Origin: Geomonas azotofigens
GTDB taxonomy: Bacteria > Desulfobacterota > Desulfuromonadia > Geobacterales > Geobacteraceae
DNA: 64,000 nt
NCBI RefSeq assembly: GCF_018919395.1
Contig: NZ_JAHLME010000001.1
Coordinates: forward strand, 186,001 to 250,000
Direction: 5' to 3'
Part shown: one piece after another, positions 1-8,611 of the stretch
Position numbering within the stretch: position 1 is the stretch's first letter
Layout of the letters: the number at the start of each line of letters is the position of its first letter
The notes under the pieces: model-generated
Database searches by the model: none
What the model saw: the letters and a program-made list of their open reading frames with translations, nothing else
What the model was told of the DNA's origin: nothing
Translations under genes and position numbers: made by a program

Positions 1-189
1 GTATCTCTTGCGGAAGCGCTCGACGCGGCCTGCGGTGTCGATGAGCTTCTGCTTGCCGGTGTAGAACGGGTGGCACTGCGAGCAGATCTCGGTGGAGATC
101 TCCGCTTTGGTGGAACGGGTCTGGAACTGGTTACCGCACAGGCACTTTACGGTAATTTCTTCGTACTTGGGGTGGATCCCTTCTTTCAT
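1..189 (-). CDS. rpmE: 50S ribosomal protein L31 (3' end beyond window)
   Basis: Reading the minus strand from 189 gives [16 protein letters not shown] and 63 codons with no stop before the window edge, so the last few residues are missing. The protein is a component of the large ribosomal subunit. Four cysteines (C16, C18, C36, C39) form the zinc-binding set of the Cys-containing type of L31. A strong AGGAGGA ribosome binding site lies just upstream. A small GC hairpin (203-216) sits between rho and this gene; without a T-run it is not an obvious terminator, so rho and rpmE are probably co-transcribed, as in many Geobacter-type genomes. Confidence 0.95.
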   Translation of the reverse strand, partial: MKEGIHPKYEEITVKCLCGNQFQTRSTKAEISTEICSQCHPFYTGKQKLIDTAGRVERFRKRY

Positions 190-288
190 ATCTTCCTCCT
201 GGCGGGGCGCACCCCGTTATCTGACTTTGATGTTCTTGCCGGAAAGTAGCCATAAATAGCACCTTCACTGCAAGATTTCAACACTTTT

Positions 289-1536
<1,248 letters not shown>

Positions 1537-1779
1537 CTGTTCTCCTGATATGGCGCAAATATAGATCTAACGGCAAATTGCCTGATTGGGAATATGGGAA
1601 TGTCTCACCGATGCGGCATGGGTAACATGCGAGGCGTGCCTGACGAGCGCTATCGTGTAAAGGATCTGTGAGTAAGTGACCTTGAGTTTATTCTTGAGGT
1701 GTCGGTACCGGTTCGGTATGAGAAAAAATTCGGGGTATTTAAAGGTGTCTGCAAAAGGTCTTATTGAGGATATTGGGAA

Positions 1780-1809
1780 TTTATACCCTTCCCCTCGTTA
1801 CCTTGTCAA
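1780..1809 (-). promoter_or_regulatory. Sigma-70 type promoter of rho with about 235-nt leader
   Basis: On the minus strand a perfect TTGACA (1804-1809) is followed 18 nt later by TATAAA (1780-1785), or 17 nt later by GTATAA. Transcription would begin near 1773 and give a leader of roughly 235 nt before the rho ATG at 1536. The rest of 1537-1892 shows no convincing gene; a 79-codon plus-strand frame there has no ribosome binding site and no recognisable product. Long leaders upstream of rho are known to carry autoregulatory Rho sites in other bacteria; that role here is inference. Confidence 0.7.
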
Positions 1810-1892
1810 CTTTATTTTTTCGGCCCTTTATGGTGCGGGCGGCGCCCGAGCACCTGAATCCTCAAGGGATTCCACGGCGGAGAGCGGTCAAA

Positions 1893-2321
1893 TTATTGGC
1901 TCTCATTCCGAATAGTTGACGCCACAGGCCCCGTTTCCGGGCCCTGTCCGGCATCAGTTGCAGCATCGGTGCCATATTTCGCGCCGCTGCGCCGTTTTCT
2001 GCGAGCCTTCTGCCTTTTCAGCTTTTCCGCTGCCAATTCCTTCTTGGTCATGCCACCGCCGGCGCCCTCGATCTTCTCCAGCAGCAGCCGTCGCGCCAGA
2101 AACCGGTTCAGCGACTGGCTGCGCGATTCCATGCATTTCACCTCGAGGCCGCTGGGAATGTGTTTCAGGTAAACGCAGGAAGAGCTCTTGTTGACGTGCT
2201 GCCCGCCGCGCCCGGAAGCGTGCACGAAACGCTCCTCCAGGTCCTTCTCCGCGACCCCGAGTTGTTCCATCTTCGCCTTAAGCCAGCGGTTCTTTTCCTC
2301 GCTCACCGCGAAATCAGCCAT
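1893..2321 (-). CDS. Small peptide chain release factor-like protein (GGQ domain only)
   Basis: 142 aa from the ATG at 2321, chosen because GGGAGGGG lies at ideal distance; an upstream in-frame ATG at 2339 has no such site. It has the class I release factor catalytic motif GGQ in HASGRGGQHVNKSSSC (about residues 40-55), followed by a basic C-terminal tail. It lacks the codon-recognition domains of RF1/RF2, so it resembles the stop-codon-independent peptidyl-tRNA hydrolases used in ribosome rescue (ArfB / C12orf65 type). The exact subfamily is not settled. It lies upstream of and in the same direction as rho but is separated from it by a promoter. Confidence 0.85.
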   Translation of the reverse strand: MADFAVSEEKNRWLKAKMEQLGVAEKDLEERFVHASGRGGQHVNKSSSCVYLKHIPSGLEVKCMESRSQSLNRFLARRLLLEKIEGAGGGMTKKELAAEKLKRQKARRKRRSGAKYGTDAATDAGQGPETGPVASTIRNESQ

Positions 2322-2436
2322 CGCCCCTCCCTTTTTCAAGCCGGGCCATGATAACGTCCGGCAATGGGGATGTCAAAAGGTGTCGGCGAGAGGAGGGGGG
2401 CGGCGCGCCGCGACCTTCGCCGGGATCAGCCTGCCG

Positions 2437-2543
2437 CTGTAGGGGCAAATAATATTTGCCCAGCCAAAGCGTCCCCCGCCGACGCCGATGGCGAGCAGGG
2501 TCAGGGGCGTAAAAGGCGGGCGAATAATTATTCGCCCCTACAG
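2437..2543. repeat. Pair of REP-like palindromes (REPIN-like doublet)
   Basis: CTGTAGGGGCAAATAATATT begins at 2437 and runs into TTGCCC (to 2461). An inverted partner, GGGCGAATAATTATTCGCCC, starts at 2518 and is followed by CTACAG (to 2543). Each arm is itself a palindrome (GGCGAATAATTATTCGCC type), and the two arms are in inverted orientation about 57 nt apart. A single copy of the same element occurs at 63609-63637. The region 2322-2604 otherwise contains only the start region of the metallophosphoesterase gene. Confidence 0.8.
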
Positions 2544-2604
2544 GGTGTATGGCAGCCTGGAGGCACCTTGGGTATAATCTCCGGCTGATTTCGGAGGTGC
2601 GGTC

Positions 2605-3459
2605 ATGGCAGCTATCAGCAGACGCGCATTCCTGGCCGGCGGAATCGCCTTCTTCCCCTACCTCTACTACCAGAGGGTTTCGGTGGCGGTACGGCGTTAC
2701 CGGGTGCCGGTGCAAAACCTCCCGTCAGGATTCCACGGCTTCACCATCCTGCATATCACCGACCTGCATGACAAGGAGTTCGGCGAGCGCGGCGAGGGTC
2801 TGCTGGCGATCCTGCGTGGTTTGTCCTTCGACCTCGTGGCCGTCACTGGAGACCTGGTGTTGAGGACTTCGCCGAGCATAACCCCGGCCCTCGAGCTGAT
2901 CCGGGGGATTGGCCTCTTTTCCAAGAGCCCGGTGTTCTCGGTGAGCGGCAACCACGAGTGGGGGGCGCAACTGGCGCCGCACGTCAACGCGAACCTCGTG
3001 CAGGCGGGGGTCCGGGTTTTGATCAACGAAGCGGAGACGCTGCGCAGGGGGGAGGACCGGCTCTGGGTGGTAGGGGTGGACGACCCGGTGACCGGAAGGG
3101 CCAGATTGGCGCAGGCGCTAAGCCGAACCGATGCCCGGCAGCCACGCCTGCTGTTGGCCCATGCGCCGCATCCCTTCCCGCAGGCGGTCCAGGCCGGCGT
3201 GGACCTGATGCTGGTCGGTCACACCCACGGAGGGCAGATCCGTCTCCCCTTGATCGGCGCCCCCTACATCCCCTCCATGGGTTACCTGCCAAGGTGGGAT
3301 CACGGCCTGTTCCGCCAAGGAAAGAGCACCATGATCGTCAACGGCGGCCTCGGGGAGAGTTGGTTCCCTATCCGCATCAACAACCCTCCCGAAGTGGCGC
3401 TGGTGACCCTGCTTCCCTCGGAAACGGCCGGGAGCACAGCAAAGCAAGGCTTGGACTAG
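2605..3459 (+). CDS. Tat-exported calcineurin-like metallophosphoesterase
   Basis: 284 aa. The N-terminus SRRAFLAGGIAFFPYLYYQ looks like a twin-arginine signal or signal anchor. The metallophosphoesterase signature is complete: ITDLHD (metal site I, about residues 51-56), VTGDLV (about 79-84), SGNHEWG (GNHE, about 113-119) and GHTHGGQIRLP (about 200-210). The family includes YkuE/YaeI-type enzymes acting on UDP-diacylglucosamine or other phosphodiesters; the substrate is unknown. GGAGGTGCGGTC supplies the ribosome binding site. It converges with the next gene and overlaps its 3' end by 4 nt. Confidence 0.9.
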   Translation: MAAISRRAFLAGGIAFFPYLYYQRVSVAVRRYRVPVQNLPSGFHGFTILHITDLHDKEFGERGEGLLAILRGLSFDLVAVTGDLVLRTSPSITPALELIRGIGLFSKSPVFSVSGNHEWGAQLAPHVNANLVQAGVRVLINEAETLRRGEDRLWVVGVDDPVTGRARLAQALSRTDARQPRLLLAHAPHPFPQAVQAGVDLMLVGHTHGGQIRLPLIGAPYIPSMGYLPRWDHGLFRQGKSTMIVNGGLGESWFPIRINNPPEVALVTLLPSETAGSTAKQGLD

Positions 3460-4169
3460 TCCCGCTTCGGCGGCGGCATGACCACGTCGGCCATGATTTC
3501 CGCGATCCGCTGCGCCGAAAGGCGAGCGTTGTTGAAGACCAGGTGGTACAGAGTCGGGTCGGTGATTTCGCGCCCCAGGAAATCCTTCAGGAAGGCATCG
3601 CGCTGGTGCTGCTTCTCCATGACCATATCCTGCGCCTGGTCCGCGGAGAGCCCGCAGCGGGCCGCCACCGCCTTCACCTTGAAGGTCATGGGCGCGATGA
3701 TGCGGAAGTGGTAGCAGTTGCCGGTGTTCTGGGTCAGGATGGAAGCGCCCCTCCCCACCAGGATCACGTTCCCTTCGATGGCCAACGCCACGATCTGGCG
3801 GCAGAGCAGGCGGTAGTAGTCCTTGTCGCTTTTCCAGCGCGGCGAGAAGGTGGAGAGCATGTCGTCGAGGAAACGGTTCTTGGCGCCCAGGTTGCGCAAA
3901 ATCCCTTCGGTGAGGTTATGGTCCTTGGCCACGGCGTCGAGCAGGGCCCGGTCCATCACCACCCAGGGCTTGCCGCTGCGCTTCTCCAGGATGCCCTGCA
4001 GCCTTTCGGCCACCGGATACCCCTCGCAGCCAAATTCCCGGGTCAGCGTCACCGTAGGGTTGGCCCGCTCCAGATCGGAGAAGCCGTGTTCGTGCAGGTT
4101 CCTGCGACCAACCTCCATCAAGCCGCGCAACCTCTGTTCAATCGACGGGATCAAAACGTTCTTGCCCAT
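3456..4169 (-). CDS. Cytidylate kinase-like family protein
   Basis: 237 aa. Matches the Cytidylate_kin2-type P-loop family in composition: TLTREFGCEGYPVAERL (about 40-57) is where a nucleotide-binding loop sits in this family, though the classical GKS/T is not intact (GCEGYPVAE). NVILVGRGASIL and the arginine-rich stretch later in the chain are also typical. Members occur next to signalling or redox genes in Geobacter-like genomes, but the substrate is not established. AGGGGAGGGCATC upstream supports the start. It is convergent with the metallophosphoesterase gene. Confidence 0.75.
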   Translation of the reverse strand: MGKNVLIPSIEQRLRGLMEVGRRNLHEHGFSDLERANPTVTLTREFGCEGYPVAERLQGILEKRSGKPWVVMDRALLDAVAKDHNLTEGILRNLGAKNRFLDDMLSTFSPRWKSDKDYYRLLCRQIVALAIEGNVILVGRGASILTQNTGNCYHFRIIAPMTFKVKAVAARCGLSADQAQDMVMEKQHQRDAFLKDFLGREITDPTLYHLVFNNARLSAQRIAEIMADVVMPPPKRD

Positions 4170-4295
4170 GATGCCCTCCCCTGAACGGTTAACTGCCTCG
4201 GTTCACGTCTTTAATTAGGCCCCCGATTCCGGCTGCAGTCAACAGAAGTGACGAAAATTATGCTCTTTCGGACCATCAAAAGGGGATGATGGGAG

Positions 4296-4330
4296 AATTC
4301 CGGGGATGGATTAAATGCCCCCCCGGAATT
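4296..4330. repeat. 10-bp perfect inverted repeat in a divergent intergenic region
   Basis: AATTCCGGGG (4296-4305) and CCCCGGAATT (4321-4330) form a perfect 10-bp stem with a 15-nt loop. It lies in the 305-bp region 4170-4474 between the divergent cytidylate-kinase-like and EamA genes, where no coding sequence is evident. It could be an operator or a terminator remnant; there is no T-run. Confidence 0.5.
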
Positions 4331-4474
4331 GCCAGAAGAACCTTCGCAAAGGGGGGAACGTTAGGGCACGTGTCGCGCTAATGGCCAGCATACTCCGCGG
4401 TCTCCACATGCTCGAAGTGAAGGGACGGGTACATTAAAGCTGCGTCCCGCTTCTTTTCCGTTATCATTAACGCC

Positions 4475-5344
4475 ATGACGCCGCTATGGTTCCCGCTCAC
4501 AGTTCTGTCCGCCTTCTTCCTCGCCACCAGCGACGCGACCACCAAGCGCGCGCTGACCGGCAGGAACGAGTACCTGGTCACCTGGCTGCGCATTGCCCCC
4601 ACCCTGCCGCTGTTCCTGGCCGCGCTCCCCTTCATACCCATCCCGGAAATCGGTGACGACTTCTACTTCTGCATCTTCACGGGACTGCCGCTGGAGGCGG
4701 TGGCCATCATCCTCTACACCAAGGCACTCAAGCTCTCGCCGCTCTCGCTCACCCTGCCGCTGCTCTCGCTCACGCCGCTTTTGCTGCTGGTGGTGCCGTA
4801 CCTCCTCCTGGGCGAACGGATTTCACCCACCGGAGCAATCGGGATCCTGCTGATCGCCCTGGGAGGCTACCTGCTCAACACCGGCAGGGGCGAAACCGGC
4901 ATCCTCGCGCCCCTGAAGGCGCTGGCCCGGGAGAAGGGGGCGCTCTGCATGCTCGGCGTCGCCACCATCTACAGCGTCACCTCCACCCTGGGCAAGCGCG
5001 CCATAGCCGCGTCCTCCCCCCTCTTTTTCGCGGGGATCTACCTTCCCCTCCTGGTGCTCGTCCTCACTCCGTTGGCCCTGTACAAGTCCCGCGGCGAACT
5101 GGGCCCCGCGCTGCGCAACGGCACGGCCAAGGCGGTCGTGCTCCCCGCCGTCTGCTACGCCCTCCAGGCCCTCACCCACGTTTTTGCCGTCAACCTCACC
5201 AACGTCGCCTACATGATCGCGGTCAAGCGCCTGAGCCTTCTCTTCGGCGTCCTCTACGGCCACTACCTGTTCAAGGAGAAGGGCGGCATCGTCTCCACCA
5301 TCATCATGCTCCTTGGCGTCTTCCTGATCGTGGTCGGAGGATAA
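4475..5344 (+). CDS. EamA/DMT-superfamily membrane transporter
   Basis: 289 aa with about ten hydrophobic segments arranged as two EamA halves: residues about 1-140, ending in GAIGILLIALGGYLLNTG, and about 150-289, ending in IVSTIIMLLGVFLIVVGG. This is the drug/metabolite transporter fold of inner-membrane exporters. The substrate cannot be read from sequence. The repeated half-domain ending with a glycine-rich helix is the main evidence. It is followed by the glycosyltransferase island, but it lies upstream of the proposed promoter for that island, so a shared function is not implied. Confidence 0.85.
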   Translation: MTPLWFPLTVLSAFFLATSDATTKRALTGRNEYLVTWLRIAPTLPLFLAALPFIPIPEIGDDFYFCIFTGLPLEAVAIILYTKALKLSPLSLTLPLLSLTPLLLLVVPYLLLGERISPTGAIGILLIALGGYLLNTGRGETGILAPLKALAREKGALCMLGVATIYSVTSTLGKRAIAASSPLFFAGIYLPLLVLVLTPLALYKSRGELGPALRNGTAKAVVLPAVCYALQALTHVFAVNLTNVAYMIAVKRLSLLFGVLYGHYLFKEKGGIVSTIIMLLGVFLIVVGG

Positions 5345-5425
5345 AAGCTAAACCGTTCTACGTTCAAAGGCTCAAAGACTCAAAGGTCGAGGCGGTTCCA
5401 CATCGGTGGCAGGCATCGCCGCGAC

Positions 5426-5441
5426 CGGAACGGATTTTGCT
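5426..5441 (+). promoter_or_regulatory. Candidate sigma-54 promoter for the GT61 gene
   Basis: CGGAAC-GGATT-TTGCT matches the -24/-12 consensus (TGGCACG-N4-TTGCW) at the invariant GG and GC with correct spacing. The predicted start near 5453 is about 28 nt before the ATG at 5481. The preceding stretch 5345-5425 has a short direct repeat (CAAAGGCTCAAAGACTCAAA) and no gene. Confidence 0.5.
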
Positions 5442-5480
5442 CCCGGGATGATCGGCTTATCGTTTCCCGGAGGCAACTGA

Positions 5481-6398
5481 ATGTACCAGGTATTCAACGG
5501 CTGTAGTATCCCCCAGGGTCCGCTGCTGTTCAAAGACGTGTTCCTGTTCGGGGAGGAAGGTATCCCGCTCCAGGGAAACCGCGTCATCAACAGGTTCTTG
5601 AACTTTGCCGACGACCAACTCCTCATCTGGCTGCTGCATCACGAAAACCGGCCGCTGGTGGCGCTCGACGGCGTGGTCCTCCCCCTGTTCGGCGACTGGA
5701 GCGGCAACTTCTGGCACTGGTGCATGGAGATGCTCCCCATGGCGCTCAGCGCTCACGAGCAGGGCTTCACCGGGACCTACCTGGTCCCGCCTGCCCCCTT
5801 CGCCGCCGACTCCCTGCTGCTGCTGGGGATCCGGCCGGAACAGATCAGGCGGGTGGAGGCGTGCGACTACCATCTACAGTGCCTGTGCCTCTTCCCGAGG
5901 CAAACGGGTCACGACGATGCCGGCACCGCGGCACGGACCCGCATCCGGACCGTCTTCCGCTCCCTTTTCGCCAACGGGAAAAGCAGCGGCCACCTCTACA
6001 TCTCCCGCAACGGCGGAGCCCCGGAAACGATGAGGAAGGTGGTGGACGAAGAGCGGCTGCTGGAGCTCCTGCAGCGCTTCGGCTTCACCATGCTGCGCCT
6101 GGAGGAACTGTCGCTTTCCGAACAGCTCTCCTATACCTGCAACGCGGAGACCCTGCTCGGGCCGCACGGCGCCGGGATGATGCACTGTGCCTTCATGCCG
6201 GAGCGCTCCCTCGTGATCGAACTGTTCGCCCCCACCTACATCAACCCCTGCATCCTGCTCCCGTGCAGGCAGCTCCGGCACCGGTATTTCCCGCTCACCA
6301 GCGCCTGCCACTACAACGGCTACCCGTACGGATACGACATCGATCCGCACCTGACGACCCTCGAAATGACCCTGGAACGGGAACTGTCGGATAATTGA
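5481..6398 (+). CDS. Glycosyltransferase family 61 (DUF563) protein
   Basis: 305 aa. The GT61 hallmarks are visible: SGNFWHWCMEMLPM (about 74-87), SGHLYISRNG (about 170-180) and GPHGAGMMHCAFMP (about 227-240) followed by SLVIELF. It should transfer a sugar from a nucleotide-sugar donor in the cytoplasm; acceptor and sugar are unknown. It has no signal peptide or membrane segment. CCGGAGGCAACTG precedes the ATG. It is the first gene of the glycosyltransferase island and has a possible sigma-54 promoter, the same arrangement as the downstream units. Confidence 0.88.
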   Translation: MYQVFNGCSIPQGPLLFKDVFLFGEEGIPLQGNRVINRFLNFADDQLLIWLLHHENRPLVALDGVVLPLFGDWSGNFWHWCMEMLPMALSAHEQGFTGTYLVPPAPFAADSLLLLGIRPEQIRRVEACDYHLQCLCLFPRQTGHDDAGTAARTRIRTVFRSLFANGKSSGHLYISRNGGAPETMRKVVDEERLLELLQRFGFTMLRLEELSLSEQLSYTCNAETLLGPHGAGMMHCAFMPERSLVIELFAPTYINPCILLPCRQLRHRYFPLTSACHYNGYPYGYDIDPHLTTLEMTLERELSDN

Positions 6399-6486
6399 CC
6401 TTTCCCCCCTGCGGCCCCCTTTCAAAAAGTTGACGGCATGACGGCGCCCCTCACGGCGCTGTCACATTCCCGGGCGCGGCCCCCTT

Positions 6487-6578
6487 GCCAGAGGCGCGCC
6501 CGGCGCCTCCCTGCCGCCTCCCTGCCGCCTCCCCGGTGCGGCCGCCGCGCCGCTTCGACCGGGGCCGGCGCCTCTGGC
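6487..6578 (+). repeat. Long-range inverted repeat enclosing an 11-bp tandem repeat
   Basis: GCCAGAGGCGC (6487-6497) pairs with GCGCCTCTGGC (6568-6578). Between them GCCTCCCTGCC is repeated in tandem (about 6505-6530). The right arm of the inverted repeat overlaps the -24 element of the candidate promoter at 6575, so it may be a binding site or a structure that affects that promoter. Confidence 0.55.
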
Positions 6579-6590
6579 ATGCCAGTTGCT
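6575..6590 (+). promoter_or_regulatory. Candidate sigma-54 promoter for the GT2-TPR gene
   Basis: TGGCAT-GCCAG-TTGCT has GG and GC with exact spacing, and 10 of 11 bases of TGGCAC-N5-TTGCW match. Initiation near 6602 would give a leader of about 75 nt to the ATG at 6678. Confidence 0.65.
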
Positions 6591-6677
6591 TCTCCCAACC
6601 CGATCGGCCTCGGTTCGACCACGGACCGTCACGGGAGCGACCAAAGCCGTCACACCACCCGCACAATGGAGAATTCA

Positions 6678-8456
6678 ATGAGCCTGATAGTTACCCGCCC
6701 CAGCGTCGGCGCCATCGCCGTCGTGGACAATGGACCGCTCGTCTCAGCCATCGTTGTCACCCGGAACCGGGAGTCCCACGTGAGGGAGTGCCTGACCGCC
6801 CTGATGGAGCAGACCATCGCCGACCGGATGGAAGTGATCCTGGTGGACCAGGGGTCGGATGAGTGCGAATGGGCGGTGGCGGCGGACCTGCAGAAGCGCT
6901 ACGGCAACATCTCGCTGCTGCGCGTGCCCTCCGGGGCGGCGCGGCGGGCGGTCAACATGGCGCTCAGGATGGCCGGGGGGAGATACCTCACCATCGTGGA
7001 CGCCACCGACCGCATGCGGCGCGACGCCTACCAGCAGCTGGCGGCCGCCCTGGAGGCGGCCCCGACGGCCATGCTGGCCTACGGCGACACCTGCTTTACC
7101 GCGATTCCCCACGAAAGCTTCGCCAGCCACACGAGCTACGGCAAGGTGATCTGGCCGGACTATACCCCCCAGCAACTCGACCAGCTCTCCGAGGTGGCGC
7201 CGCACCCGCTCTGGCGCAGGGAGCTGCACGACAGCATCGGCTTCCTCCCCGAGGGGTATCCAAACCACGGCATGCGCGAGTTCCTGCTCAAGGCGGCGGA
7301 GCGTTTCCGCCTCCTGCACCTCCAGGAATTCACCGGGCTCAAACTTATCGCCACCAACGCGACGGGCGTCCAGGCCCAGCCGCAGCCGGACCCCGCGCCG
7401 GTGCAGGGGCCGGTGCCGGAGCCGGTCGCCGTGGAGGCCGTCCCGGTGCAACGACCCGCTCCGGTCGCCACCCCGGCCGCGCTCCCCAGTGCGGAAGAGG
7501 CGTACGCGGCGCTTGCTCCCCTCCTCTCCGGTGACGACGCGGACGGGGCGGCGGCAGCCTTGCTGGAGCACCTGCTGCGCTACCCGCAGCACGCCGTGGC
7601 GCACAACGATCTCGCCGCCGTCAGCTACCGCCTGGGCGACTGCAGCCGCGCACTCGAGGAGTACCGCGAGGCGGTGCGCCTGGAGCCTAACGAGGCCGTC
7701 TATCGCAAGAACCTGGCCGACCTCCTCTACGTGGAGCTCGGGCAGGTCGACGAGGCGATCGACATCTACCTGAAGCTCCTGGAAAAGAACCCGCGCGACG
7801 TGGAGACCCTGCTGAACCTTGGCATCATCTGCGCGGGAGTCGGGCAGCCCGGCGAGGCCGAGACCTTCCTGCAGAGGGCCCTGGAGATCGAGCCCTGGAA
7901 CCAGGTGGTGCGCGAGCAACTCTCGCAGCTGAGGCAGGACCAGCAAGCCGGTCCCGCGGTGGCGTCGACGGATCCGGAACAGGACGAGAAGACCGTCGAG
8001 GATCGCTACCAGAGATCGCAGGAACTGGTGCAGCAGGGGGACCTGACCGGGGCGGAGGCGGAGCTTGTCGCCATCCTCGCCGACTACCCCGATTTCGCTC
8101 CGGCGCACAACGACCTGGCGGTGCTCGCCTACGACAAGGGAGACAACGAGGCCGCCCGCACCCACTACGAGAAGGCGGCGCAACTGGCGCCGGGCAACAG
8201 CACCTTCCAGAAGAACCTGGCCGACTTCTACTTCGTGGAGGGGTACGACGTCGACGGCGCCATCAACATCTACCTCGACCAGCTGAGAAAAGAGCCCAAG
8301 AACGTCGAGACGCTGATGAGCCTCGGCAAGATCTGCACCATCCTGGACCGCCCGCAGGAGGCCGAGACCTTCTACGGCAAGGTGATCCACCTGGAGCCCT
8401 GGAACCGCGACGCCCGCGAGTGCCTGGACACCCTGAAGCAGGCGGCCAACTCCTAG
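6678..8456 (+). CDS. GT2 glycosyltransferase domain fused to duplicated TPR units
   Basis: 592 aa from the ATG at 6678, chosen for GGAG six bases upstream; the frame stays open to 6438, but that extension is Arg/Pro-rich, low in plausible protein features and would cover the promoter. Residues about 15-230 are a GT-A, GT2-like domain (SAIVVTRNRESHVRECL, EVILVDQGSD). The metal-site region reads VDATDRMRRDAY where related domains in this window read NTDDR, so activity may be altered. A Pro/Val linker (about 235-270) leads to two copies of a TPR block of about 150 residues, each containing HNDLA, KNLAD and GEAETF/QEAETF-like segments and ending in EPWN. TPRs probably bind a protein partner or acceptor. 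Confidence 0.85.
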   Translation: MSLIVTRPSVGAIAVVDNGPLVSAIVVTRNRESHVRECLTALMEQTIADRMEVILVDQGSDECEWAVAADLQKRYGNISLLRVPSGAARRAVNMALRMAGGRYLTIVDATDRMRRDAYQQLAAALEAAPTAMLAYGDTCFTAIPHESFASHTSYGKVIWPDYTPQQLDQLSEVAPHPLWRRELHDSIGFLPEGYPNHGMREFLLKAAERFRLLHLQEFTGLKLIATNATGVQAQPQPDPAPVQGPVPEPVAVEAVPVQRPAPVATPAALPSAEEAYAALAPLLSGDDADGAAAALLEHLLRYPQHAVAHNDLAAVSYRLGDCSRALEEYREAVRLEPNEAVYRKNLADLLYVELGQVDEAIDIYLKLLEKNPRDVETLLNLGIICAGVGQPGEAETFLQRALEIEPWNQVVREQLSQLRQDQQAGPAVASTDPEQDEKTVEDRYQRSQELVQQGDLTGAEAELVAILADYPDFAPAHNDLAVLAYDKGDNEAARTHYEKAAQLAPGNSTFQKNLADFYFVEGYDVDGAINIYLDQLRKEPKNVETLMSLGKICTILDRPQEAETFYGKVIHLEPWNRDARECLDTLKQAANS

Positions 8457-8485
8457 GGAGGCAGGCGCGCCAACGAAGCGACGAC

Positions 8486-8520
8486 AACGCCCGGTCGGCC
8501 TGCCAGCGCAACCGGGCGTT
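8486..8520 (+). terminator. Possible terminator after the GT2-TPR gene
   Basis: AACGCCCGGT (8486-8495) and ACCGGGCGTT (8511-8520) form a perfect 10-bp stem. The T-run is weak (TTATCAT), so efficiency is uncertain. Confidence 0.55.
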
Positions 8521-8544
8521 ATCATAGGTCAATACAGATTTCCC

Positions 8545-8572
8545 TAAAGTTTCCAGCGCCGGATGCCGATAC
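8545..8572 (+). promoter_or_regulatory. Sigma-28 (FliA) type promoter
   Basis: TAAAGTTT (8545-8552) is a perfect FliA -35 and GCCGATAC (8565-8572) is a 7/8 match to the -10, with a 12-nt spacer. The fliC promoter in this window has the same 12-nt spacing. It would initiate about 32 nt upstream of the ATG at 8612. Confidence 0.78.
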
Positions 8573-8611
8573 GCGACAGGCGGCTAATGAGTATCTAGCG
8601 CGGAGGATGTT

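Noticed and set aside
203-216. Terminator after rho
   Set aside because: CGGGGCGCACCCCG has only a 5-bp stem and no T-run; it more likely lies in the rpmE leader.
1676-1915. 79-codon plus-strand frame between rho and the release factor
   Set aside because: No ribosome binding site, lies antisense to the rho promoter and leader, and no recognisable protein.
2364-2588. Short plus-strand frames across the palindromes
   Set aside because: They run through the REP-like repeats and have no ribosome binding site or protein features.
6438-6677. N-terminal extension of the GT2-TPR gene
   Set aside because: Arg/Pro-rich, covers an inverted repeat and a sigma-54-like site; the ATG at 6678 has GGAG at correct distance.
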